Assembly: GCA_965221215.1 (NCBI GenBank)
Contig: OZ244872.1
Coordinates: forward strand, 806,001-870,000
Direction of reading: 5' to 3'
Length of the DNA: 64,000 nucleotides
DNA from: Aldehydirespirator sp965221215
Lineage (GTDB): Bacteria > Actinomycetota > Acidimicrobiia > Acidimicrobiales > Aldehydirespiratoraceae
The notes below the pieces were generated by a model. The model worked only from the letters and a program-made list of their open reading frames with translations, searched no databases and was not told where the DNA came from. Below, one piece after another: positions 24,900 through 37,006 of this stretch. Position 1 is the first letter of the stretch; each line of letters begins with the position of its first letter. Position numbers and translations under genes: made by a program.

Positions 24900-24970
24900 G
24901 CGGCCAGTCGCGGCCCTCGGTGCACCGGGCGGTGCCGTCCGTCCGATGGATGCTGGCAGCGCCTAGATGA
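24896..24970 (+). CDS. Junction mini-ORF 2 between aroB and pepQ (24 aa)
   Basis: Second 71-bp unit, about four fifths identical to the first; opens on ATGA at 24896 and closes on ATGA at the pepQ start 24967. The peptide begins MSGQS and ends MLAAPR. AVPSVR is shared by both units. Confidence 0.4.
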   Translation: MSGQSRPSVHRAVPSVRWMLAAPR

Positions 24971-26103
24971 GCGACGCCCCCGTGGCCAAGGCTCTTGGCA
25001 GTCTCCCGCCTTTGCGGGTGGACGGCCGGCTCGGCTGGCTTCGGGACCGGCTGGACGATGAGGGCCTTGACGCGGCCGTGATCGTCGAGCCCTCCAACGT
25101 GAGATGGCTCACCGGCTTCACCGGCTCCAACGCCACGGTCGTGGTGCTCGGCTCGGGCGAGACCCTCCTCGTCACCGACTCCCGCTACGCCGAACAGGCC
25201 CCCGCCCAACTCGCCGACGCCGGCTGCTCCCACGAGGTGGAGGTGGTGGTGGCCCGCCGAGCCGCCGACGCGGTGGCAGACAGGCTCGCGGCGGCCGGAC
25301 GCCTCGGCTTGGAGGACAGTGTCGCCTGGCGCGAGCAGATCCGCTGGAGTGAGGCGCTCGACGCGGCCGTCGTGCCGCTCACCGAGGCGGTGGAGGAGCT
25401 GCGGGCGGTCAAGGACCCGGCCGAGTTGGCCCGCATCCAGGCGGCGGCGGGGATCGCGGATGAGGCGCTGGCCGAGGTCGAGCCCATGCTGCGGCCCGGC
25501 GTGAGCGAGGCTCACCTCCAGCAGGCCCTCGACGATGCCATCCGGGCCGCGGGCTCATCCGGACCCGCCTACGACACCATCGTGGCCTCGGGTCCCAACA
25601 GCGCGCTGCCCCACGCTCGGCCGACCGAGCGAGAGTTCCAGTCTGGCGATCTGGTGATCGTCGACGTGGGAGCCACGGTGGACGGCTACCGCAGCGACAT
25701 GACCCGCACGTTCATCGTGGGCGACCGCGGTGAGGGCGACCCCGGCGAGCAGGCCTTCACCATGGTGGAGCTGGTGGCCCGCAGCCAGGCCGCCGGAGTC
25801 GAGGCGGTGCGTCCTGGTGTCGAGGCGGGCGACGTCGACGCGGCCTGCCGCGCCGTCATCGAGGAGGCTGGCCTGGGCGAGGCCTTCGTGCACGGCACGG
25901 GGCACGGCGTCGGACTCGACATCCACGAGCTGCCCCGGGTGGCCTCGGGGTCGGGAGCGGTGCTGGCGCCCGGCAATGTGTTGACGGTCGAGCCGGGCGT
26001 GTACCTTCCCGGAGTCGGGGGCGCCAGAGTGGAGGATCTGCTGGTCGTCACCGACGATGGATGCCGCCCTCTCACGCTCTATCCGAAGACTCCGCAGGTC
26101 TAA
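24967..26103 (+). CDS. pepQ: M24-family Xaa-Pro aminopeptidase
   Basis: 378 aa cytosolic metallopeptidase of the pita-bread fold, removing residues next to proline. N-terminal creatinase-like domain (about 15-140), then catalytic domain with metal ligands in VDVGATVDGYRSDMTRTF (two Asp), HGTGHGVGLDIHE (His), TVEPGVY (Glu) and RVEDLLVV (Glu). Usually found upstream of efp, as here. The exact substrate class (dipeptidase or aminopeptidase) is not decided. Confidence 0.9.
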   Translation: MSDAPVAKALGSLPPLRVDGRLGWLRDRLDDEGLDAAVIVEPSNVRWLTGFTGSNATVVVLGSGETLLVTDSRYAEQAPAQLADAGCSHEVEVVVARRAADAVADRLAAAGRLGLEDSVAWREQIRWSEALDAAVVPLTEAVEELRAVKDPAELARIQAAAGIADEALAEVEPMLRPGVSEAHLQQALDDAIRAAGSSGPAYDTIVASGPNSALPHARPTEREFQSGDLVIVDVGATVDGYRSDMTRTFIVGDRGEGDPGEQAFTMVELVARSQAAGVEAVRPGVEAGDVDAACRAVIEEAGLGEAFVHGTGHGVGLDIHELPRVASGSGAVLAPGNVLTVEPGVYLPGVGGARVEDLLVVTDDGCRPLTLYPKTPQV

Positions 26104-26151
26104 ACCCCCCTGAATCCGTTCGCTCGCCCCCCCGCCCCCAAGGAGCCGAAG

Positions 26152-26715
26152 TTGCCCACCATCACCACCAACGACCTTAGGAACGGCATGACCCTCGACC
26201 TCGACGGGAACCTGTTCAGCGTCGTCGAGTTCCAGCACGTCAAGCCGGGCAAGGGCCACGCCTTCGTGCGCACCACCCTCAAGAACGCCCGCACCGGCGC
26301 GGTGGTCGACCGCACCTTCCGGGCCGGTGAGAAGGTGGAGCGGGCCACCATCGACAAGCGTGAAATGCAGCTGCTCTACCGCGAGGGTGAGAACCTGGTG
26401 TTCATGGACAACCAGTCCTACGACCAGATGACCGTGGCGCCCGAGGTCCTGGGCGACGCGGCCCGCTTCCTGGTGGAAGGCTCGGCTGCGGTGATGCTGA
26501 TGCACGGCGTCGAGGTAGTGGGCACCGACCTGCCCGCGGCGGTGGAGCTGTCCATCGCCGACACGGAGCCGGGCATCCAGGGCGACCGGGTGTCGGGCGC
26601 CACCAAGCCGGCCACGCTGGAGACGGGGCTGGTGGTGCAGGTGCCGCTGTTCGTGTCGCCGGGGGAGCGGGTCAAGGTAGACACCCGCTCCGGCGTCTAC
26701 ATCGGCCGGGCCTAG
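26152..26715 (+). CDS. efp: Translation elongation factor P
   Basis: Relieves ribosome stalling at polyproline. 187 aa, three beta-barrel domains; the tip lysine is K34 in KPGKGHAF. TTG 26152 is supported by AAGGAG at 26140-26145, one of the few clear Shine-Dalgarno starts here. No dedicated modification enzyme (EpmA, YmfI, EarP) is in the window. Confidence 0.95.
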   Translation: MPTITTNDLRNGMTLDLDGNLFSVVEFQHVKPGKGHAFVRTTLKNARTGAVVDRTFRAGEKVERATIDKREMQLLYREGENLVFMDNQSYDQMTVAPEVLGDAARFLVEGSAAVMLMHGVEVVGTDLPAAVELSIADTEPGIQGDRVSGATKPATLETGLVVQVPLFVSPGERVKVDTRSGVYIGRA

Positions 26716-26745
26716 AGGCCCGGCGGACAGGAGGGGGCGGCGCCG

Positions 26746-27168
26746 GTGCCGGACTCCGCCACGCCGCTTCCCGGCTTCGGCGCCCGCCGGGAGGCGCGCG
26801 AGGACGCGCTGGCCGTGCTGTATGAGGCCGAGATCGCGGGCGGCACCGCCGCGGAGGCGCTGGCCCGCCGGGGGGTGTCGCCTTCGCAGTACGCGGTGGA
26901 GCTGTCGCTGGGAGTGGACGCCGACCGCGAGCGGGTGGACGACCTGCTGGCCCGGAATCTGGTGGGCTGGCGGCTGGAGCGCCTGGCGGTGGTAGACCGG
27001 ACCCTGGCCCGCATCGCAGTCTGGGAACTGGTGCACCGCGACGATGTGCCGACCGGCGTAGTGCTGTCGGAGGCGGTGGCCCTGGCCACGCAGTACTGCA
27101 GCGCCGAGTCCCCCCGGTTCCTCAACGGCGTACTGCGAGCAGTAGCCGACGAAGCCCGCCCCGACTGA
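26746..27168 (+). CDS. nusB: Transcription antitermination protein NusB
   Basis: Binds boxA RNA with S10 in rRNA antitermination. 140 aa all-helical protein (ARREAREDALAVLYEAE; VDRTLARIAVWEL; SEAVALATQY). GTG 26746 has a GGAGGGGG sequence upstream. Last gene of the aroB-pepQ-efp-nusB unit. Confidence 0.92.
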   Translation: MPDSATPLPGFGARREAREDALAVLYEAEIAGGTAAEALARRGVSPSQYAVELSLGVDADRERVDDLLARNLVGWRLERLAVVDRTLARIAVWELVHRDDVPTGVVLSEAVALATQYCSAESPRFLNGVLRAVADEARPD

Positions 27169-27169
27169 C

Positions 27170-27281
27170 CTCGCGTGCCACGGGCGGGTCGGGCCGCGGC
27201 ATCGTCGATGATGTTGCGCAGAACCGCACTGCGGGTGGTGCCCTCGGCGTGGGCGCGCGACTCCAGGTACCGGGTCTGGCC
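27170..27281 (-). pseudogene. Remnant of a ribbon-helix-helix antitoxin
   Basis: On the - strand the frame after a TAG (27282-27284) reads TRYLESRAHAEGTTRSAVL then RNIIDDAAARPA, the look of the two helices of a CopG/VapB-type RHH protein. The N-terminal DNA-binding strand and a start codon are missing, and no toxin is adjacent. Probably a decayed fragment; could be coincidence. Confidence 0.3.
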
Positions 27282-27385
27282 CTAGCTGCTCAACTACCCC
27301 CCGCGGGCGGGCAGGGCTGATGCGGCTGCGAGATATGCGCGCGACTTGGTTGGGTTGGTGGTACCGTCGCCGGGCGACCGTGAAA

Positions 27386-27403
27386 CGGGTCCGGTGAGGC
27401 CCG
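27386..27403 (+). promoter_or_regulatory. PyrR-binding RNA hairpin in the pyr leader
   Basis: CGGG and CCCG arms enclose TCCGGTGAGG, which matches the conserved UCCNGNGAGG core bound by PyrR. It ends 4 nt before the pyrR GGGGAGG (27407-27413) and there is no following terminator, so control of ribosome access, as reported for mycobacterial PyrR, is more likely than attenuation. Confidence 0.6.
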
Positions 27404-27417
27404 AACGGGGAGGACGC

Positions 27418-27984
27418 ATGGCCGATCGAGAACGCCGCTTCACGGTGCCCCACACCAGCGGCACATTCAGGTCGCGCACCCAGGTGATGGGCGCCGACGA
27501 CGTGGACCGGGCCGTGCGGCGCATGACCCACGAGGTGATCGAGCGCAACCATGGGACCGGCGATCTGGTAGTGATCGGCCTCCAGACCGGCGGCGTTGCC
27601 ATCGCCCGTTGCATTGCCGACACCCTGGCCGAGATCGAGGGCTCGGCGGTGCCGGTCGGCAGCCTCGACGTGGCCCTGCACCGCGACGACATCGGGCTGA
27701 GGCCGGTGCTGCCGCAGGCCGAGACCCAGATCCCGGTGAACCTCGACCAGCGGGTGGTGGTGCTGGTCGATGATGTGCTGTTCACCGGCCGGACCGTGCG
27801 AGCCGCCCTCGACGCCCTGCACACCTGGGGCCGCCCCAGCGCGGTGCAGTTGGCCGTGATGGTCGACCGGGGCCACCGGGAGCTCCCCATCCGGCCCGAC
27901 TACGTGGGCAAGAACCTGCCGACCAGCCGCGACGAGATGGTGGACGTGCAATCCGACGGCGTGCACATCGGGGAGCTGGTGTGA
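27418..27984 (+). CDS. pyrR: Pyrimidine operon regulator / uracil phosphoribosyltransferase PyrR
   Basis: Binds pyr mRNA when UMP is high and represses the operon; also has weak UPRTase activity. 188 aa from ATG 27418 (Shine-Dalgarno GGGGAGG). PRPP loop VVVLVDDVLFTGRTVRAAL; conserved GTGDLVVIGLQTGG; end RPDYVGKNLPTS. A longer in-frame ORF upstream would run through the hairpin and is rejected. First gene of the pyrimidine operon, joined to pyrB at GTGATG. Confidence 0.94.
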   Translation: MADRERRFTVPHTSGTFRSRTQVMGADDVDRAVRRMTHEVIERNHGTGDLVVIGLQTGGVAIARCIADTLAEIEGSAVPVGSLDVALHRDDIGLRPVLPQAETQIPVNLDQRVVVLVDDVLFTGRTVRAALDALHTWGRPSAVQLAVMVDRGHRELPIRPDYVGKNLPTSRDEMVDVQSDGVHIGELV

Positions 27985-28943
27985 TGGATGACGGGGTGCG
28001 GCGGCATCTGCTGTCGATCGCTGATCTGGACCGGGTCGACATGGAGCGCATCCTCGACCTCACCGACTCGTTCGCCGAGGTGAGCCGGCGGCGCATCCCC
28101 CGAGTGCCGGCCCTGCGGGGCAAGACCGTGGTGTGGCTGTTCTACGAGGACAGCACCCGCACCCGCCTGTCGTTCGAGGCTGCGGCCAAGCAGCTGTCGG
28201 CCGACACCGTGAACTTCTCGGTGGGGTCCTCCGCGGTGAACAAGGGCGAGTCGGTGCGAGACACGGTCCAGACCATCGAGGCCATGGGCATCGACGCCAT
28301 CGTGGTGCGTCACTCGTGCGCCGGTGTGCCCCATCGGGTGGCCGACTGGATCGACGCCTCGGTGGTCAACGCCGGCGACGGCCGCCACGAGCACCCCACC
28401 CAGGCGCTGCTCGACCTGTACACCGCCCGCACCCGCCTCGGCAGCCTCGACGGCGCACGAGTGGCCATCGTGGGCGACATCGTCCACTCCCGAGTGGCCC
28501 GCTCCGATGTGCTGGCCTTCACCGCCATGGGCGCCGAGGTGACTTTGGTGGCGCCTCGACCCCTGCTGCCGTCGAGCCTCGAAGGCTGGCCGGTGACCGT
28601 CACCCACGACTTCGACTCGATCCTGGGCGACATCGACGTCTGCTATCTGCTGCGGATGCAGTTGGAGCGCGACGCCGGAGCATCGGTGCCGTCGCTGCGC
28701 GAGTTCCGGGCCGAGTACGGCCTCGACGCGGCCCGGGCCGACCGCCTCTGCGACGGCGCCCTGATCATGCATCCCGGCCCCATGAACCGCGGCGTGGAGA
28801 TCGACGGAGACGTCGCCGACCGGCCCAATGCGGTGATCGCCGAGCAGGTGGCCAACGGCGTGGCCGTCCGCATGGCGGTGCTGTTCCTGCTGCTGGGCTC
28901 GGGCATGGACCTGGCCGAGGGCGAAGGAGTGATGGCGGCGTGA
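27981..28943 (+). CDS. pyrB: Aspartate carbamoyltransferase catalytic subunit
   Basis: Makes carbamoyl-aspartate, the committed step of UMP synthesis. About 320 aa with the carbamoyl-phosphate loop EDSTRTRLSFE, HPTQALLDLYTART and the HPGPMNRG block. The start is GTG 27981 (GTGA overlap with pyrR) or ATG 27984. No pyrI regulatory subunit is present. Its stop opens a mini-ORF leading to pyrC. Confidence 0.95.
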   Translation: MMDDGVRRHLLSIADLDRVDMERILDLTDSFAEVSRRRIPRVPALRGKTVVWLFYEDSTRTRLSFEAAAKQLSADTVNFSVGSSAVNKGESVRDTVQTIEAMGIDAIVVRHSCAGVPHRVADWIDASVVNAGDGRHEHPTQALLDLYTARTRLGSLDGARVAIVGDIVHSRVARSDVLAFTAMGAEVTLVAPRPLLPSSLEGWPVTVTHDFDSILGDIDVCYLLRMQLERDAGASVPSLREFRAEYGLDAARADRLCDGALIMHPGPMNRGVEIDGDVADRPNAVIAEQVANGVAVRMAVLFLLLGSGMDLAEGEGVMAA

Positions 28944-29020
28944 GCGCCAGCGTGGAGATGCACATGCGGGACGGCTCGACGCGCGCTCGGCCGGCGATGT
29001 TTGGCGGGACGGCTCGATGA
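28940..29020 (+). CDS. Junction mini-ORF between pyrB and pyrC (26 aa)
   Basis: GTG 28940 overlaps the pyrB stop and the ORF ends in ATGA at the pyrC start 29017 (77 bp apart). The peptide starts MSAS, PyrC starts MSARL; GCGGGACGGCTCGA occurs twice inside the spacer. Confidence 0.35.
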   Translation: MSASVEMHMRDGSTRARPAMFGGTAR

Positions 29021-30345
29021 GCGCCCGGCTGGCTGCGGTGCCCGCTCATGGCACTATCGCCATCAGGGGCGGCACCGTGGTGGACTCCGGCGGCAGTCGG
29101 CGCGCCGATGTGCTGGTGGGCGACGGCCGGGTGATCGCGGTCGATCCCGCCGGCGCCGCCGGCGACCGCACGCTGGACGCTTCCGGGTGCGTGGTGGCGC
29201 CGGGCCTCGTCGATCTGCACGTCCATCTGCGTCAACCCGGCCGCGAGGACGCCGAGACGGTCGAGACCGGTGCCCGGGGCGCGGCCCTAGGCGGGTTCAC
29301 CGCCGTGGTGGCTATGCCCAACACCGACCCGCCCATCGACTGCGCGGCCGTGGTGCGCGAGATCCAGGACCTCAGCGCCGGGGCGTGCTGCAACGTGTAC
29401 CCCACAGGGGCCATCACCGCAGGCCGCCGGGGCGAGGATCTGGTGCCCATGGCCGAGTTGGCCCGGCTGGGAGTGCGGATGTTCACCGACGACGGCGCCG
29501 GCGTGCAGGACGCTCGGGTGATGAGACGGGCCCTCGAGTACGCGGCCGGGCTCGACCACCTCACCGGCGGACGCCGGGTGGTGCTGGCCCAGCACTGTGA
29601 GGTGGACGAACTGAGTGCGGGCGGCGTCATGCACGAGGGCGAGTGGTCCGCCCGGCTGGGCTTGGGCGGCCAGCCGTCGGAGGCCGAGGAGCTGATGGTC
29701 ATGCGCGACATCGCCCTGGCCCGGCTCACCGGATCGAGGGTGCATTTCCAGCACCTGTCAACGGCCGGGTCGGTGGCCATGGTGCGAGCGGCTCGGGAGG
29801 CGGGGCTGCCGGTCACGGCCGAGGCCGCGCCCCACCACTTCACTCTCACCGACGCCTGCTGCGCCGACTACGACACCGTCTTCAAGGTCCATCCACCGCT
29901 GCGAACCGACGCCGATGTGGCCGCGGTGCGCGACGGACTGGCCGACGGCGCCCTCGACGCCATCGCCACCGATCACGCGCCCCACACCAGCGCTGACAAG
30001 GAGCGGCCCTTCGACGCCGCGCCCCCCGGCATGCTCGGACTCGAAACGGCGCTGGCGGTGGCCCTCACCGAATTGGACCTGCCCATCGAGCGGATCCTGG
30101 CGCTGATGTCGTGGCAGCCCGCGGCCATCGCCGGCATAGACGACCGCCACGGACGGCCGGTGGCGCCCGCCGAGCCCGCCAACCTGTGCGTCATCGACCC
30201 CGATGCGACCTGGACGGTGTCGGGCGAGGCCATGGCCAGCCCGAGCCGCAACACCCCCTACGAGGGTCGACAGCTTCGGGGCCGGGTCCGCCACACCCTG
30301 CTGGCCTCCGAGCCGGTGGTGATCGACGCCGAGCCCCAGCGATGA
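29017..30345 (+). CDS. pyrC: Dihydroorotase
   Basis: Closes carbamoyl-aspartate to dihydroorotate. 442 aa class I amidohydrolase: metal motif DLHVHLRQPGREDAET, a GGFTAVVAMPNT block, QHLSTAGSV, and catalytic Asp in ATDHAPH. Ends in an ATGA overlap with carA. Confidence 0.95.
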   Translation: MSARLAAVPAHGTIAIRGGTVVDSGGSRRADVLVGDGRVIAVDPAGAAGDRTLDASGCVVAPGLVDLHVHLRQPGREDAETVETGARGAALGGFTAVVAMPNTDPPIDCAAVVREIQDLSAGACCNVYPTGAITAGRRGEDLVPMAELARLGVRMFTDDGAGVQDARVMRRALEYAAGLDHLTGGRRVVLAQHCEVDELSAGGVMHEGEWSARLGLGGQPSEAEELMVMRDIALARLTGSRVHFQHLSTAGSVAMVRAAREAGLPVTAEAAPHHFTLTDACCADYDTVFKVHPPLRTDADVAAVRDGLADGALDAIATDHAPHTSADKERPFDAAPPGMLGLETALAVALTELDLPIERILALMSWQPAAIAGIDDRHGRPVAPAEPANLCVIDPDATWTVSGEAMASPSRNTPYEGRQLRGRVRHTLLASEPVVIDAEPQR

Positions 30346-31430
30346 CAGCGGCGGCCCCTGCCCCCGCTCTGCTGGTGTTGAGCGACGGCGAGGTGTTCGA
30401 GGGAGAGGCCGCGGGCGCGCCCGCAGCGGTCGCCTCGGGCGAGGTCGTCTTCAACACGGTGATGAGCGGCTACCAGGAGGTGATCTCCGACCCGTCCTAC
30501 GCGGGCCAGATCATCGCTTTCACCTATCCCCACATCGGCAATTACGGCACCGCCGCCGCCGACTCCGAGGCGGCCCGCCCCCACTGCCGGGGGGTGATCG
30601 TGCGCGACCTGGCCCGCCGCCACAGCAACTGGCGGGCCGACGACAGCCTCGACAGCTTCTTGCGCCGCCACCGCATCGGCGGCATCACCGGGATCGACAC
30701 CCGCCGCCTCACCCGCCACATCCGCGACGCCGGGGCCATGCCGGGCGCCTTCGGCACCGCCGACGAGGCCACGCTCTTGGCCGCGGCCCGGGCCGAGCCC
30801 GGCACCCGCGGCGTCGATCTCGTGGGCGAGGTCACCACCGACCGGCCCTACACCGCCGGGTCGGGCCCGCGCCGGGTGGTCGCCTACGACCTGGGCATCA
30901 AGTCCACCATCTTGAGCTGCCTGGGCGAGCTGGCCACCGTCACCGTGGTGCCGGCCGACACCCCGGCCGACGAGGTGCTGGCCCGCCGCCCCGACGGAGT
31001 GTTCTTCAGCAACGGGCCGGGCGACCCCGAACAGGCCCAGCCGGCCATCGCGGCCCTGCGCCATCTGGTGGGCTCGGTCCCCGTGTTCGGGATCTGCCTC
31101 GGACACCAGCTTCTGGCCCTGGCCCTCGGCGGGCGCACCTTCAAGATGCGCTTCGGCCACCACGGGGGCAACGTGCCGGTGCGCTGCACCGCCACCGGGC
31201 GCATCGAGATCACCAGCCAGAACCACAACTACGCGGTGGAGGCCGGATCGGTGCCCGGCGTCACCGAGACCCATCACTGCCTCAACGACAGCTCCCTGGA
31301 GGGGTTCTCGGTGGGCGGCGCCGACGCCTTCGGCGTGCAGTACCATCCCGAGGCCGGTCCCGGCCCCCACGACGCCCGCCACCACTTCGCCGCCTTCGCC
31401 GAGATGATGGACCGCCGTGCCGCGGCGTGA
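30342..31430 (+). CDS. carA: Carbamoyl-phosphate synthase small subunit
   Basis: Glutamine amidotransferase subunit feeding ammonia to CarB. From ATG 30342, 362 aa: N-terminal CPSase_sm domain (GEVVFNTVMSGYQE), class I amidotransferase with nucleophile Cys in FGICLGHQLLALALGG and the His-Glu pair in VQYHPEAGPGPHD. Overlaps pyrC by ATGA. Its final 15 bases resemble the first 15 of carB, 114 bp apart. Confidence 0.95.
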   Translation: MTAAAPAPALLVLSDGEVFEGEAAGAPAAVASGEVVFNTVMSGYQEVISDPSYAGQIIAFTYPHIGNYGTAAADSEAARPHCRGVIVRDLARRHSNWRADDSLDSFLRRHRIGGITGIDTRRLTRHIRDAGAMPGAFGTADEATLLAAARAEPGTRGVDLVGEVTTDRPYTAGSGPRRVVAYDLGIKSTILSCLGELATVTVVPADTPADEVLARRPDGVFFSNGPGDPEQAQPAIAALRHLVGSVPVFGICLGHQLLALALGGRTFKMRFGHHGGNVPVRCTATGRIEITSQNHNYAVEAGSVPGVTETHHCLNDSSLEGFSVGGADAFGVQYHPEAGPGPHDARHHFAAFAEMMDRRAAA

Positions 31431-31518
31431 GCGTGTGCGCGAGACCGTGACCAGCGCAGTCGTGGGGCAGCGCACACATGAGGCCAGGATCGCCGCAGCG
31501 GTCCGCGGCCCGAAATAG
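31427..31518 (+). CDS. Two chained mini-ORFs between carA and carB (7 and 23 aa)
   Basis: GTG 31427 overlaps the carA stop; the 7-codon frame ends in GTGA at 31447, opening a 23-codon frame that ends with TAG at 31516-31518, 12 nt before the carB ATG. The chain is therefore not closed on carB. Weak evidence for expression. Confidence 0.2.
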
Positions 31519-31530
31519 AGGTCACCGGCA

Positions 31531-34900
<3,370 letters not shown>

Positions 34901-34908
<8 letters not shown>

Positions 34909-35824
34909 CCTGACGACGAGCATCGGCGGCGTCTCGCTGCGGGCGCCGGTGATGACTGCGTCGGGCGCGTCGGGCCACGGCGCCGAACTGGCCCCCTACG
35001 GCCCGCTCGCCGAACTGGGAGCGGTGGTGGTCAAGTCGTTGAGCGACAAGCCCTGGCCGGGCAACCCGCCGCCGCGGCTGCACCCGCTGGGCGACCCGGC
35101 CGCGGGGATGATCAACAGCGTGGGGCTCCAGGGGCCGGGCACCGAGCTCTGGCTGGCCGAGGATCTGCCCGCCCTCATCGACTCCGGCGCCGCGGTGGTG
35201 GCCAGCATCTGGGGCGACACCGTCGACGCCTACCGCCGGGCGGCCGACTCGCTGGCCCCAGCCCCGCCGGAGGTGGTGGCGGTCGAGGTGAACGTGTCGT
35301 GCCCCAACACCGACGACGGCATGCGCATGTTCGCCCACTCCGCGGCCGCCACCGCCGAGGTGCTGGCCGCCACATCGGGGTGCGGGCGGCCCCGCTGGGC
35401 CAAGCTGAGCCCCAACACCCCCGAGCTGGTGGCGGTGGCTGCGGCTGCGGTGGAAGCCGGCGCTGAGGCGGTCGTGCTCACCAACACGCTGTCGGGCATG
35501 GTGATCGACGTCGACAGGCGGCGGCCCGTACTCGGGGGGCTGCGAGGCGGGGTCAGCGGCGCCGCCCTGCGCCCGGCGGCGGTGCGAGCCACCTACGACG
35601 TGCGCGAAGCTATGCCCGAGGTGCCCATCGTCGGTGTCGGCGGGATGGCCCGCGGCACTCACGCCGTGGAGATGCTGCTGGCCGGAGCGTCGGCGGTGCA
35701 GGTGGGCACGGCGATCTTCGCCGACCCTCGAGCCCCTTGGCGGGTGCTTCGCGAACTGCGGGAGTGGTGCTTGAGCGAAGGGGTGCAAGAACTGGACGAG
35801 CTGATCGGAGCGGCCCATGGATAA
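34901..35824 (+). CDS. pyrD: Dihydroorotate dehydrogenase, class 1B-like
   Basis: Oxidises dihydroorotate to orotate. 307 aa flavoprotein barrel with GLQGPGTELWLAEDLP, catalytic Cys in VEVNVSCPN, and the FMN-phosphate region GVGGMARGTHAVEMLLAGAS. Sequence and length match class 1B (catalytic PyrDB). That class normally needs the FAD/2Fe-2S subunit PyrK, which is usually just upstream; here carB overlaps pyrD directly and no pyrK is in the operon. Confidence 0.92.
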
Positions 35825-36545
35825 GACCCAGGATGGGGGCATCACCAACGGGGGCATTGCAGGCGAGAGCATCGAAGTGCGCGACCGTCTGGCGCTGGCG
35901 CTCGACGTCGATGACCTGGTGGCGGCCTCCCGCCTGGCCCGGTCGCTGGTCGGGCACTTCCGGGTGGCCAAGATCGGGCTGGAGCTCTACACCGCAGCTG
36001 GTCCCGAGGCGATAGGGGCCATGACCGACCTCGGCTACGACGTGTTCTGCGATCTCAAGCTCCACGACATCCCCAACACGGTCGCCCGGGCGGCCCGAGT
36101 GGTGGGAGAGCTGGGCGTCTCGTATCTCACCGTGCACGCGGCCGGCGGAGTGGAGATGCTGCAGGCCGGCGCCGAGGGTCTGGCCGAGGGCGCGACCGGC
36201 CCGTCCGGCGTGCTGGCCGTCACCGTGCTGACCAGCGAGGCCGAGGCCGCTGCCACCCGCGACCTGGTCGCCGAGCGCATGGAGATGGCCTTCGAGGCCG
36301 GATGTGCCGGCGTGGTGTGCGCGGCCCCCGACCTGACCGCCACCCGCCATGTCCACCCCGAGCTGCTCCGGGCCGTTCCGGGCATCCGGCTGGCCGGCGA
36401 TTCGGTGGACGACCAGCGGCGGGTGGCCTCACCGGTTCAGGCGCTGGCGGCCGGCGCCGATCTGCTGGTGGTCGGCAGGCCGGTCACCCGCGCCGACGAT
36501 CCCGTAGAGGCCGCCGAGCGCCTGCACCGCAGCCTCCGCCAGTAA
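35817..36545 (+). CDS. pyrF: Orotidine 5'-phosphate decarboxylase
   Basis: Last step to UMP. 242 aa, subfamily 1: LALDVDD, VAKIGLELY, catalytic FCDLKLHDIPNTV (Asp-Lys-Asp charge network), and phosphate-binding VVGRPVTRADDP. Overlaps pyrD by 8 bp; last gene of the pyrimidine operon. Confidence 0.95.
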   Translation: MDKTQDGGITNGGIAGESIEVRDRLALALDVDDLVAASRLARSLVGHFRVAKIGLELYTAAGPEAIGAMTDLGYDVFCDLKLHDIPNTVARAARVVGELGVSYLTVHAAGGVEMLQAGAEGLAEGATGPSGVLAVTVLTSEAEAAATRDLVAERMEMAFEAGCAGVVCAAPDLTATRHVHPELLRAVPGIRLAGDSVDDQRRVASPVQALAAGADLLVVGRPVTRADDPVEAAERLHRSLRQ

Positions 36546-36556
36546 CCGGCCACAGG

Positions 36557-36590
36557 CGCGTGAGCGCGGCGAAGAAAAGCGGGATACAAG
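36557..36590 (+). repeat. Dispersed TIR element, decayed copy E
   Basis: GTGAGCGCGGCGAAGAAAAG resembles the core of copies A-D. Terminal repeats are not recognisable. It lies in the 113-bp pyrF-mihF gap. Confidence 0.35.
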
Positions 36591-36644
36591 GTCGCCGGGG
36601 AGAGCGGATTCTTTGGTCCGGTGGCATAGTCGCGGCGGATTGGC

Positions 36645-36650
36645 TACTCT
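36645..36650 (+). promoter_or_regulatory. -10 hexamer TACTCT, leaderless mihF
   Basis: TACTCT ends 8 nt before the mihF ATG. Confidence 0.4.
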
Positions 36651-36658
36651 CCCCGCCC

Positions 36659-36970
36659 ATGACTCAACCGTTTGCAATCTCCGACGAAGCCCGGCGCGAG
36701 GCGCTGGTCAAGGCTGCTGCCGTCCGCCGAGAGCGCGCCGAACTCCGCGGCCAGCTCAAGGCCGGCGATCTCTCGCTCGCGGGACTCCTGGAGCGCATCG
36801 ACGATGACACCGTCGGCAAGATGAAGGTTCTGGCGGTTATCGAGTCTCTGCCCGGCGTGGGCAAGGTGAAGGCTCGCAGGACGATGGACGAGATCGGCAT
36901 CTCTGAGAACCGCCGTCTGCGGGGTCTCGGCAACAGGCAGCGGAGCCAACTGCTCGACGCCTTCGGCTGA
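36659..36970 (+). CDS. mihF: Integration host factor, actinobacterial type (mIHF)
   Basis: Nucleoid-associated DNA-bending protein specific to actinobacteria, unrelated to the proteobacterial IHF heterodimer. 103 aa with a helical N-terminus and the helix-two-turn-helix DNA-binding part SLPGVGKVKARRTMDEIGI and RRLRGLGNRQRSQLL. Typical position just before gmk and rpoZ. Confidence 0.93.
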   Translation: MTQPFAISDEARREALVKAAAVRRERAELRGQLKAGDLSLAGLLERIDDDTVGKMKVLAVIESLPGVGKVKARRTMDEIGISENRRLRGLGNRQRSQLLDAFG

Positions 36971-36993
36971 TCCCTGCACCAGTGGCTGTTCGG

Positions 36994-36999
36994 TAGCCT
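36994..36999 (+). promoter_or_regulatory. -10 hexamer TAGCCT, leaderless gmk
   Basis: TAGCCT ends 7 nt before the gmk GTG. Confidence 0.45.
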
Positions 37000-37006
37000 C
37001 GCGGGG

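Noticed and set aside
27346..27417. Longer pyrR start
   Set aside because: Would place the PyrR hairpin and Shine-Dalgarno inside the gene; ATG 27418 has a strong ribosome-binding site.
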